Source: Exilibacterium sp. (lineage in GTDB: Bacteria > Pseudomonadota > Gammaproteobacteria > Pseudomonadales > Cellvibrionaceae). Taken from it: DNA of 64,000 bases. Shown here in pieces: positions 1-7,923 of the stretch (position 1 is the first letter of the stretch; every line of letters starts with the position of its first letter). The DNA lies in the NCBI GenBank assembly GCA_028280195.1, contig JANQMH010000010.1:1-64000 (forward strand), read 5' to 3'. The position numbers were made by a program, and so were the translations under genes. The notes below the pieces were generated by a model, which searched no databases, was not told where the DNA came from, and saw nothing but the letters and a program-made list of their open reading frames with translations.

Positions 1-795
1 GTATTTCCCGAGCACTGTCAATACCAGCCCCCGCGGCGGCTGGTGTGCGGCGAGCAGGGCCTGTACGGCAGTCTGGCGCTAGAGAAACTCGGCCAGCGCT
101 ACTCCGCTGCGGTCATACAGATTTTCCGCCTCGATGCCAAAACCCAGAGCTACACCCTCACCGCCGCCAATCCGGCGGTGACGCTGACCCGGAGCGGCAG
201 GTTGCCGTGGACGCAGGTCATGGCGTCCTATGTGCCGCTCGGCTTTGAACACATCATGCTCGGCATCGATCACCTGCTGTTTGTGCTGGGGCTGATGCTG
301 CTGGTCAACAATACCTGGATGCTGATCAAAACCATTACCTCGTTCACCGTGGCGCACAGTATCACCCTGGCGGCGGCGACCCTCGGTTGGGTGGGGGTGC
401 CGGAGCGGCCGGTCAATGCCGCCATTGCCTTGAGTATCGTATTTGTGGCGGTGGAGGTGTTGAAGCACCGCCGCGGCGAGCCCTGCCTGAGTGCCCGCTT
501 CCCCTGGGCCATTGCCTTTGGCTTCGGCCTGCTGCACGGCTTCGGCTTTGCCGGGGCGCTGACCGGTATCGGCCTGCCGCCGGAAAACCTGCCGGCGGCG
601 CTGCTGTTTTTCAATATCGGCGTGGAGCTGGGGCAGGTGAGCTTTGTGCTGGTGGTGCTGGCGCTGCTCTGGTGTCACCGCGTATTGCACGCGCAGCTGC
701 CGCGCTGGAGCGAGGGGGTGGCTGTATACGGTATGGGCGCGATGGCCAGTTTCTGGTTTCTGTCGCGCTTCACAACCATTGTTACAGCGGCTTGA
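1..795 (+). CDS. HupE/UreJ-type membrane protein, 5' end outside window
   Basis: The frame is open from base 1, so the N-terminus lies upstream of the window. The visible part is a short soluble stretch followed by about six hydrophobic segments. Histidine-rich transmembrane motifs typical of the larger HupE/UreJ_2 family are visible: GFEHIMLGIDHLLFV, TSFTVAHSITL and FGLLHGFGFAGAL. Some family members are linked to nickel or cobalt handling, but most large ones have no known role. Two further HupE-like genes follow on the same strand, suggesting an operon of three divergent paralogs. Family assignment is solid; transported substrate is unknown. Confidence 0.85.
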   Translation, partial: VFPEHCQYQPPRRLVCGEQGLYGSLALEKLGQRYSAAVIQIFRLDAKTQSYTLTAANPAVTLTRSGRLPWTQVMASYVPLGFEHIMLGIDHLLFVLGLMLLVNNTWMLIKTITSFTVAHSITLAAATLGWVGVPERPVNAAIALSIVFVAVEVLKHRRGEPCLSARFPWAIAFGFGLLHGFGFAGALTGIGLPPENLPAALLFFNIGVELGQVSFVLVVLALLWCHRVLHAQLPRWSEGVAVYGMGAMASFWFLSRFTTIVTAA

Positions 796-830
796 GCACT
801 GTTGCCGGCCGCGATGAGAGGGGGTTAACC

Positions 831-1472
831 ATGACGGGATTATGCAAACAGCACGCGCTGAAACGTTTGTGCACGCTGCCGCGGGGCGCCGGCCTGTGCC
901 TCGGATTGATTGCCCTGCTGGGTGCCGGCGACGTTTTCGCCCACGCCGAAGTGGGGGTTGCCGGCGGTCTCGCCAGCGGCTTCCTGCACCCGGTCTACGG
1001 TCTCGATCACCTGGTCGCCATGGTGGCAGTGGGCTTGTGGGGCGCGCAGCTCGGTAATCCGGCCATCTGGATGCTGCCCATTACCTTTCCGGTGGTCATG
1101 GCCATCGGCGGGCTGCTGGGAGTGGCGGGTGTGCCGGTGCCGCTGATCGAGGTGGGTATATCCGCCTCGGCGCTGGCGCTGGGTGCCATGGTGGCGCTGA
1201 ATATGCGCCCGCCGCTGGCGCTGGCTGCGGCGCTGGTGGGAGTGTTTGCCATCTTTCACGGTCACGCCCACGGCACCGAGCTGCCCTCGGCGGTCAATCC
1301 GCTGGCCTACGGCGTCGGTTTTGTCATCTCCACCGGCCTGCTGCACCTGGCCGGTATCGCGCTGGGCGTAATGACCCGCTGGCCGGCCGGCGACAAGGCG
1401 GTGCGGATTTTGGGCGGCGGCATTGCCGCGCTGGGCGCCTTCTTCCTGGCCGGCAGTGTCGGCTTTATCTGA
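831..1472 (+). CDS. HupE/UreJ family protein
   Basis: A 213-residue integral membrane protein. The ATG at 831 gives a basic N-terminus and a cleavable-looking leader ending near DVFAHAEVG. The classical HupE pattern follows: GFLHPVYGLDHLVAMVAVG, then a second histidine cluster FAIFHGHAHGTELP and a final glycine-rich helix. Family members are secondary permeases proposed to move Ni2+ or Co2+, often near hydrogenase or urease genes, but neither enzyme is visible here. The gene starts 35 bp after the preceding HupE-like gene and is followed 28 bp later by a third. Metal specificity is inferred from the family only. Confidence 0.88.
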   Translation: MTGLCKQHALKRLCTLPRGAGLCLGLIALLGAGDVFAHAEVGVAGGLASGFLHPVYGLDHLVAMVAVGLWGAQLGNPAIWMLPITFPVVMAIGGLLGVAGVPVPLIEVGISASALALGAMVALNMRPPLALAAALVGVFAIFHGHAHGTELPSAVNPLAYGVGFVISTGLLHLAGIALGVMTRWPAGDKAVRILGGGIAALGAFFLAGSVGFI

Positions 1473-1500
1473 TAAGAAGCAGCGCAACGGATAACGGCTA

Positions 1501-2112
1501 GTGAAGATGAGGATTGCCAGTTTTGCCGCGGCCCTATGGCTGGGCCTGATGCCCAACGCCGCCTTTGCCCACCTGGCTTCCACCCGCTTCGGCGAATTCT
1601 ACGGCGGCCTGCTGCATCCCTACAGCACCCTCACCCACCTGCTGCCCTGGCTGGCGCTGGGTTTGCTCGGCGGCCTGCAGAGCCCCGCCACCGCCCGCTG
1701 GGTGCTGCTGGCTTTTCCGCTGGCGGTGGCAGTGGGTGCGACTCTCGGCAGCTGGCTGCCGCCGTGGCCGCCGGTGGACACGCTCAACCTGCTGTCCTTT
1801 ATCGTGCTGGGGCTGGGCGCAGCGCTGGCTTTGAGGCTGGGCCGCCCGGCTTTTCTCGGCGTTGCGGCGCTGTTCGGTATCAGCCACGGCTATGCCAACG
1901 GCATCGTCGAACTCAGCGGCAGTGAGCGGCTGCTGTATATCGGCGGTGTGGCCTGCGCCGCCTATGTGCTGATTGCGCTGGTGACCGCCGCCGCGCAGAC
2001 GCTGGCGCAGCAGCGCCAGTGGGGCAGTATCGCGGTGCGCGCGGCGGGCAGCTGGGTGGTGGCGGTGGGGCTCATCTTCGGCGGTTTTACCCTGCTGGCC
2101 CTCGGCGCCTGA
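1501..2112 (+). CDS. HupE/UreJ-like membrane protein, divergent paralog
   Basis: About 203 residues with a signal-like start; the GTG at 1501 and the ATG at 1507 are both possible. The protein repeats the HupE layout: a first helix with GGLLHPYSTLTHLLPWLALG and a later helix with FGISHGYANGIVEL. The GxDH of the neighbouring paralog is replaced by TLTH. This suggests a diverged third copy in the same operon rather than a duplicate with identical function. It ends 11 bp before the next gene, so co-transcription is likely. No substrate can be assigned. Confidence 0.75.
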   Translation: MKMRIASFAAALWLGLMPNAAFAHLASTRFGEFYGGLLHPYSTLTHLLPWLALGLLGGLQSPATARWVLLAFPLAVAVGATLGSWLPPWPPVDTLNLLSFIVLGLGAALALRLGRPAFLGVAALFGISHGYANGIVELSGSERLLYIGGVACAAYVLIALVTAAAQTLAQQRQWGSIAVRAAGSWVVAVGLIFGGFTLLALGA

Positions 2113-2123
2113 GCGGCCCTTAG

Positions 2124-4769
2124 ATGTCTGCCGACGCCTTACCCGCCACCCGCACACCGGCCGCCGCCACCGCGGTGGATGCCGGGTTGTATCTTATCGT
2201 GGTCTTGTCGGGTATAGCCGGTCTCGGCTATCAAATGGCCTGGAGTCGCATGCTGGCGGTGTCGCTGGGCCACGAGATCGTCGCTGTACTGGCGGTGGTG
2301 GCAGCGTTTTTTACCGGCCTGGCGCTGGGTGCCTTTGTGCTCAACGATATCGTCCGCCGCAGCGCCCGCCCGCAGCTGTGGTATGCGGCGCTGGAGTTTC
2401 TGATCGGCGGCTGGGCACTGCTGCTGGTACTGCTGATTCCCCATTACAACCAGTGGATGCCGCTGCTGGTGGGCGCCGAACCCGGCGCTGTGCGGCAGTG
2501 GGCACTGGCTTTCGGCAGCACCCTGCTGCTGCTGCTGCCGGCCACCGCCGCCATGGGCGCCACCCTGCCGGCCGTCGAGCGCGTATGCGCCGGCCTGCGG
2601 CAGCGCAGCGACAGGGTGGCCGGCCTCTACGCCTGCAATACCTTCGGTGCCGTGCTGGGCACGCTGCTGGCGACCTTTGCGCTGGTGCCTGCGCTGGGGC
2701 TTGCCACCACTATGATGTTGTTTGCCGCGGTCAATATCCTCTGCGGTGTCGCCGTTATACTGGCCTTTGCCAACGCCGCCGCCGCGCTGCCGGCCGCCCC
2801 GGTGCCGGTGGCGCAGCCGCCGCTGGCCGGCGGCGGTCACCGGCGCCTGCTGTGGTGTTTATTCATCAGCGGATTTCTCGGCCTCGGCTACGAAGTGCTG
2901 GTGGTGCGGGTGGTCAGTCAGGTGCTGGAGAATACCGCCTATACCTTTGCCGCGGTGCTGTCGGTTTACCTGCTGGGCTCGGCCCTGGGCGCCGGTTGCT
3001 ACCAACGCTTCTGGGCCGGGCGCCACCTCGACCGCGGCCCCTGGTCGCAGCTGCTGTCGCGGCTGGTTGCGGCCACGGCACTGACCTGCCTGCTCGGTAT
3101 CGCCGCGCTGTGGCTGAGCGACAGTGTTTATCGCGCGGTATTAGGGCTGCTGGGGCCCGGCACGGGCGCTGCCGTTGCCGCTGAACTGAGCGTGGCGGCG
3201 GTGGTGTTTTTGCTGCCCACCCTGTGCATGGGCGCACTGTTCAGCCACCTGGCGCAGCGGGCGATGAGAAGTACCGGCCTGGGGGTGGCCCTGGGGGTCA
3301 ACACTCTGGGCGCGGCGCTGGCGCCGCTGTGTTTCGGCGTCTTGCTGCTGCCGGCAGTGGGCGCCAAGGTGGCGCTGGCCCTGGTGGCGGCGGCTTATCT
3401 GCTGCTGTTGCCGCCCGCCCCGCCCAGAGTCTGGCTGCCGGCGCTGGCTCCCGCGGCGGCGGCGCTGGCGCTGGTGATTGCGCCGCTGCAACTGCGCTTT
3501 ATCGCCACGCCCGCCGGCAGCGAGCTGCTCGCCTACGAGGACGGCGTCATGGCGGCGGTGGCGGTAATTGCCGACGGCAGCGGCCACCGCCACCTCAAGG
3601 TCAATAACCACTTCACCATGGGCGGCACTGCCAGCCGTTTTTCCGATCACCGCCAGAGCCATATTCCGCTGCTGCTGCACGGCGCTCCCGAGTCGGCGCT
3701 TTACCTGGGACTGGGTACCGGCATCACTTTTGACGCGGCCAGGTATTACCCGCAGCTGCGGGCCACCGGCGTCGAGCTGATTCCGGAAATGTTGCCGCTG
3801 CTGGGTTACTTCGACGCCGGGCCCGGGGCCGGGACCTGGCCGACCCCGCCGCGCCTGCTCAGTGCCGACGCCCGCCGTTTCATCGTCTCCAGTGACGCCC
3901 AGTACGATGTCATTATCGCCGAGATATTCCACCCCTCCCGCGACGGCGCCGGTTCACTCTACACGCAGGAACACTTCAGTGTGATCAAGAGCCGGCTGGC
4001 GCCCGGCGGGCTGTTCTGCCAGTGGCTGCCGCTGTTCCAGCTGGACCTGCACACACTCAGAACCATCGTGCGCACTTTTCTGCAGGTTTTTCCCGGTGCC
4101 CAGATGCATCTCGGACATTTCAGTCTGCAACAGCCCATTCTCTGCCTGGTGGGCTCGCGCGAGCCGCGCACTTACCAGAGCAACTGGCTGCTGAATCGCG
4201 TGCGCGACCCGGCACTGCAACAGCAGCTGGTGCAAATGCGGCTCAATTCCGATTTTGCCCTGTTCGGCGGTTTCCTCGGCGGCGGCGAGGCGCTGGCCGA
4301 CTTTGTCGGCAGCGGGCCGCTGAATACCGACGACTGGCCGCTGGTAACCTTTTCCGCGCCGGATTTCGTTTACGCTGACCCCGAGCCCGCGGCGGTGCGG
4401 CTGCTGCAGTTGGTGGATGCCCTGGACGACAGGCGCGGCACACTGCTGGCCGGGCTTGCCGGCGAGCGCGACTTCAGCCGCCGCCTGCACGACTACTGGC
4501 GCGCGCGCGACACCTTTCTGCGGGCGGGCGTCGATGTGCGGCCCGGTGAGGATATCCGCCGGCTGGTGGCACAGACCCGGGAGCCACTGCTGGCGGCGCT
4601 GCGGCTCAGCAGTGATTTTACCCCGGCTTACCGCTCGCTGATCGGCATGGCGCAGGCCCTGCACCAAGTCGATCGCCGCGCGGCCTACGAGCTGCTGACC
4701 GATCTCGACGCTGCCAGCCCCGGGGACGACTTTGCCCGGCGGCTGCGCCGCCAGCTCTACGGCAATTAG
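2124..4769 (+). CDS. Membrane protein with C-terminal spermidine-synthase-like SAM-binding domain
   Basis: An 881-residue fusion. Residues 1-460 form two blocks of hydrophobic helices, each opening with a similar glycine-rich motif (GIAGLGYQMAWSRML; FLGLGYEVLVVRV), so the half looks internally duplicated. Residues about 470-740 form a Rossmann domain of the spermine/spermidine synthase type, with YLGLGTGITFDAARYYP and a downstream acidic residue in GVELIPEM. Where true aminopropyltransferases carry a catalytic Asp motif, this protein reads DVIIAEIFHPS, so polyamine synthesis is doubtful. The last about 100 residues are helical. It follows the HupE genes closely and precedes a 2OG oxygenase. 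Family fit is good; reaction unknown. Confidence 0.8.
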   Translation: MSADALPATRTPAAATAVDAGLYLIVVLSGIAGLGYQMAWSRMLAVSLGHEIVAVLAVVAAFFTGLALGAFVLNDIVRRSARPQLWYAALEFLIGGWALLLVLLIPHYNQWMPLLVGAEPGAVRQWALAFGSTLLLLLPATAAMGATLPAVERVCAGLRQRSDRVAGLYACNTFGAVLGTLLATFALVPALGLATTMMLFAAVNILCGVAVILAFANAAAALPAAPVPVAQPPLAGGGHRRLLWCLFISGFLGLGYEVLVVRVVSQVLENTAYTFAAVLSVYLLGSALGAGCYQRFWAGRHLDRGPWSQLLSRLVAATALTCLLGIAALWLSDSVYRAVLGLLGPGTGAAVAAELSVAAVVFLLPTLCMGALFSHLAQRAMRSTGLGVALGVNTLGAALAPLCFGVLLLPAVGAKVALALVAAAYLLLLPPAPPRVWLPALAPAAAALALVIAPLQLRFIATPAGSELLAYEDGVMAAVAVIADGSGHRHLKVNNHFTMGGTASRFSDHRQSHIPLLLHGAPESALYLGLGTGITFDAARYYPQLRATGVELIPEMLPLLGYFDAGPGAGTWPTPPRLLSADARRFIVSSDAQYDVIIAEIFHPSRDGAGSLYTQEHFSVIKSRLAPGGLFCQWLPLFQLDLHTLRTIVRTFLQVFPGAQMHLGHFSLQQPILCLVGSREPRTYQSNWLLNRVRDPALQQQLVQMRLNSDFALFGGFLGGGEALADFVGSGPLNTDDWPLVTFSAPDFVYADPEPAAVRLLQLVDALDDRRGTLLAGLAGERDFSRRLHDYWRARDTFLRAGVDVRPGEDIRRLVAQTREPLLAALRLSSDFTPAYRSLIGMAQALHQVDRRAAYELLTDLDAASPGDDFARRLRRQLYGN

Positions 4770-4807
4770 TCTCAACAGGCCCTGGACGATAACTGGAGTG
4801 CGGCGCT

Positions 4808-5428
4808 ATGGATGACATGAATATCGGCAAATACATGCTCTCGGCCTTTGCCACGCCGGTGGTGAATTATCTGTGGGCCGACGCCGGGGATCTGAACGCC
4901 GAATTGCAGGCGCTGATTCTGCAGTTGGAAAAGCAGCAGCCGGGCGTGGTCAAAAGCAATGTCGGCGGCTGGCACTCGGGGCTGGATTTTCTCGATGCCG
5001 AGGCCGGCTGCGTGCGCCGCCTGCGGCAGCGGCTGGTGCAGGCCGTCACCGCGCTGGGGCGGCAGACTCTGCGGCCGGAAGCCGCCGCCAGCGCAACTCA
5101 GTTCAGGCTCGAGGGCTGGGCCAATGTGCTGCGCCGCGGGCAGTACAACAGTCTCCACTGCCATCCCAATGCTTTCTGGTCGGGGGTCTACTATGTCAAT
5201 GGCAACGATGCCGTCGATGGGCAACCGTTCAGCGGCAGGCTGGAACTGATCGATCCGCGCCCCGGCGCCAGTCTGTGCTACGCCGAGAATACACAGCTAT
5301 ACGGGCGTTTTCTGCTCAACCCGGCGGCCGGCCAGATGCTGATATTTCCCGCCTGGCTGCAGCACCAGGTGCACCCTTACTGTGGCGATGATGTGCGTAT
5401 TTCCATTGCCTTCAATGCGATTTTTTGA
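4808..5428 (+). CDS. TIGR02466-type putative 2OG-Fe(II) oxygenase
   Basis: A 206-residue cytosolic protein of the TIGR02466 family of putative 2-oxoglutarate and iron dependent oxygenases. The core metal-site motif HCHPNAFWSGVYYVN lies near residues 117-131. The C-terminal strand with the second histidine and the co-substrate arginine is HQVHPYCGDDVRISIAFNA. Substrates of this family are not established. It begins 38 bp after the spermidine-synthase-like gene on the same strand and ends only 5 bp from a second family member on the opposite strand. Confidence 0.8.
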   Translation: MDDMNIGKYMLSAFATPVVNYLWADAGDLNAELQALILQLEKQQPGVVKSNVGGWHSGLDFLDAEAGCVRRLRQRLVQAVTALGRQTLRPEAAASATQFRLEGWANVLRRGQYNSLHCHPNAFWSGVYYVNGNDAVDGQPFSGRLELIDPRPGASLCYAENTQLYGRFLLNPAAGQMLIFPAWLQHQVHPYCGDDVRISIAFNAIF

Positions 5429-5433
5429 CGCTG

Positions 5434-6063
5434 TCAGGTGGAAAACCGCACCTCATAGTCCCAGCTTTTGAGCCGCTCGGGGAGGGCGTTAAAGGCGATG
5501 GTAATGCGCTCATTGCCCTGGTTTTCCGGCACCGCATGCAGGATGGAACTGGGGAACAGTATCATATCGCCGCGCTCCACATCGGAGGCCGCCCAGCGGT
5601 CGCCGTTGTAAGGGGTGACGGCCGCGTCGGCGTGGGTGTTGGAAAAGACGAATTCGCGCCCGCCCATACTGCGGTGAAATACGGTTTTTGCCGAGGCGTG
5701 GCAGTCGGTCAGGTAAATGACGCCGGAGATAAAACTGTTGGCATGGGAGTGCATGCTCTGGTGGCCGCCGGTGGACAGGACATTCATCCACATCTCTTTG
5801 ATCGTCCACTGCAGGTTTTCACCGAACAGCAGAAAGCCGAAATCGCGTACATGCGGCGCGGTCAGCTCGCTGATGGTGCTGTAGTGCCGGTTTGACTGCG
5901 GGTGTATGGCTTCGGTATGCGTCAACAGATCGGTTTTGGCATTTTTCAGCTGCGGTGAGTGTTTGATCTGTTTTACCAGTGTTTCGATCGTGGTGGCGTC
6001 GATAAATTTCTCCACCCGCATCAGCGGCGTGGGGAAAAGGTTTTGAATATGTATCTGGCTCAT
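5434..6063 (-). CDS. TIGR02466-type putative 2OG-Fe(II) oxygenase, second copy
   Basis: A 209-residue paralog of the convergent gene next door. It has the same fold signature: MHSHANSFISGVIYL in the middle and ILHAVPENQGNERITIAFNA near the end. The sequence is clearly diverged from the neighbour, so this is not a recent duplication. Its ATG overlaps the stop of the upstream EF-hand gene by four bases (ATGA), which indicates translational coupling. Iron and 2-oxoglutarate use are inferred from family. The substrate is unknown. Confidence 0.82.
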   Translation of the reverse strand: MSQIHIQNLFPTPLMRVEKFIDATTIETLVKQIKHSPQLKNAKTDLLTHTEAIHPQSNRHYSTISELTAPHVRDFGFLLFGENLQWTIKEMWMNVLSTGGHQSMHSHANSFISGVIYLTDCHASAKTVFHRSMGGREFVFSNTHADAAVTPYNGDRWAASDVERGDMILFPSSILHAVPENQGNERITIAFNALPERLKSWDYEVRFST

Positions 6064-6716
6064 TGCGCTTTATCTGCCGGCCGGCCTGACTGGTTGGTGG
6101 TACTTTTTGCCGCCACCTCGTTCGCTATCTTGTTATTCGGTACATCATTCTTATTCGCCATGTCATTCGTCGCGTTTCCCTTCCCGCTTGCGGCGGCATT
6201 TTTATCAGCGCTGGCTTTGTTTTTGCCGGCGGCAATATACGCAGGCATTTTGGGCCGCCTGGCCTTCTTCAGTTTATCGCCGTAGACCTCGGCTTCGGTG
6301 AGTTCACCGTCGCGGTCGGCGTCCGCCGCGTCGATGGCGAATATGACATGTTCGCGGTATTCTCTCGGCGACAACTGACCGTCGGCGTTTTTGTCGATCA
6401 GTTTAAACAGGAATATATCCTTGGCCCGGTTCTCTTCCCTGCTGTAGCGCAGAAATTCCCTCATGCTGAGCGTTTTCGACTGATCCGTATCCTGGCTGAA
6501 AAACAGTTGAAAAAAGTGTTCGTCCACCTCCCCCTGCTCGACCACGCCGACGCCTTCACAGTCCAGGTCGGGAAATATCGGTTGCAGAAAGTGCACGGCC
6601 GCACTGCGCTGATCCGGGAAAAGCGCCGCTGCCGTTTTGCTGTCAGCGGCAGTGTAAGTCGATATGGCGGCGATCAGGGGCAGCCATGGGAATCTGCAGG
6701 CCGGTACGCGAGTCAT
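6060..6716 (-). CDS. Exported EF-hand calcium-binding protein
   Basis: A protein of about 218 residues. The ATG at 6716 was preferred over one 24 bp upstream because it gives a signal-peptide-like start (MTRVPACRFPWLPLIAAIST). The body has EF-hand loops: DTDQSKTLSMREF, DKNADGQLSPREY and DADRDGELTEAEV, with Asp/Asn at positions 1, 3 and 5 and Glu at 12. The C-terminal tail is Lys/Ala/Asn-rich and low in complexity. The gene is the first of a two-gene operon with a TIGR02466 oxygenase (4-bp overlap), so calcium binding and oxygenase activity may serve one process. Confidence 0.8.
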   Translation of the reverse strand: MTRVPACRFPWLPLIAAISTYTAADSKTAAALFPDQRSAAVHFLQPIFPDLDCEGVGVVEQGEVDEHFFQLFFSQDTDQSKTLSMREFLRYSREENRAKDIFLFKLIDKNADGQLSPREYREHVIFAIDAADADRDGELTEAEVYGDKLKKARRPKMPAYIAAGKNKASADKNAAASGKGNATNDMANKNDVPNNKIANEVAAKSTTNQSGRPADKAQ

Positions 6717-6861
6717 GGTTGGATTTGCACTTGTTGGCAAGGGGCTTTTGAGCTTGAAACTATAACTCAGGCAGGCCCGAATGTCGATGCTGTTTCAGTT
6801 GCCGCGAGGGGCTGACGGGCTGTACAAGCGGAGGCTTTGGGAATAGTCGATTGTGAAGTTT

Positions 6862-7785
6862 TTATGAAGGTTTTTTTGCGTTTTCTCTATCACTCGAGCG
6901 GCCGGCTTGTTCCCCCAGCGTTTCCATTAACCAGTGCGACAGCAACTGCACGCCCGGGTCGCGGCGTTTTTCCTTTTTCACGCACAGGTAGTGCTGCCAC
7001 GGCACGATCTCGAGTTCCAGCGGAATTTTCTTCAGTCGCTGCGCGCGAATGTCTTCTTCGACCAGACTGTTGATACTGAGGGCGATGCCCTGGCCCTCGA
7101 CCGCGGCCTGAATGCAGAGGATCAAATGGCTGAACTGGTGAAAGCTGACATCGCGCGGCAACTGCACCGATGCCGACTCGCACCACATTTTCCACTCGCC
7201 GGCGTTTTCGATACTCAACAGCGGGTATTCAAACAACGCCTCGATACTGGTGGCCTGCATCAGCGCCCGATAAATGGCGGGGCTGCAGACCGGAAACCAG
7301 GACTCGCGCCGCAGCGGCCGGCAGTCGTAGCCGGCGGGTTGCTCGTTGACCAGAATGACCGCGTCGCTTTTCAACTGATTGATATCCGGCCGCTCCGACA
7401 GCATTTCCAGCCGCAGGTCGACACTGGGGTAGCGGCAGCGGAAGTCCGGCAGTTTGGCGACCAGGGATTTGAGGGCAAAGTGGGTAAAGGCACCGAGTCG
7501 CACCACACCGTCGGCCCTGCCCATAATCTGCGAGACACAGGCGGAAACATTGCTCAACGCTTCTTCCACCGCCGGGAACAATTGCATACCTGCGCCGGTG
7601 AGACTCAGGGGCTTGTCTTTGCGATTGAGCAGCGTTTTACCGAGGAAGGTTTCCAAGTGGCGAACCTGGTGGCTGACCGCGCTCTGGGTGATATTCAATT
7701 CTTCGGCGGCGCGGCTGAAGCTGTGCAGGCGCGCGACGGCTTCGAAAGCGAGCAGCGATTTCAGTGGCGGCAGCAGGCGGTTCAT
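6862..7785 (-). CDS. LysR family transcriptional regulator, GcvA-like
   Basis: A 307-residue LTTR. The N-terminal winged helix-turn-helix (about residues 5-62) includes FEAVARLHSFSRAAEELNITQSAVSHQVRHLE, split as in GcvA/AmpR-type regulators (for example the segment NITQSAVSHQVRHLE). A periplasmic-binding-like effector domain follows from about residue 95. It is transcribed away from the MATE exporter gene beginning at 7924. The shared 138-bp intergenic region is where an LTTR would normally bind, so control of the exporter is a fair inference. The effector is unknown. Confidence 0.85.
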   Translation of the reverse strand: MNRLLPPLKSLLAFEAVARLHSFSRAAEELNITQSAVSHQVRHLETFLGKTLLNRKDKPLSLTGAGMQLFPAVEEALSNVSACVSQIMGRADGVVRLGAFTHFALKSLVAKLPDFRCRYPSVDLRLEMLSERPDINQLKSDAVILVNEQPAGYDCRPLRRESWFPVCSPAIYRALMQATSIEALFEYPLLSIENAGEWKMWCESASVQLPRDVSFHQFSHLILCIQAAVEGQGIALSINSLVEEDIRAQRLKKIPLELEIVPWQHYLCVKKEKRRDPGVQLLSHWLMETLGEQAGRSSDRENAKKPS

Positions 7786-7923
7786 TAAAGCTTTCCAGTG
7801 TCGATGTGCCCGTACTTTAGCATGAATTTAACTAATGCCATTAGCAAAACATATCATTTCCGCTTTTCGCTTTTGCCACAGATAATACAGTGCGATGCAT
7901 GTTTTGTATTTTTTACTTGCCTT

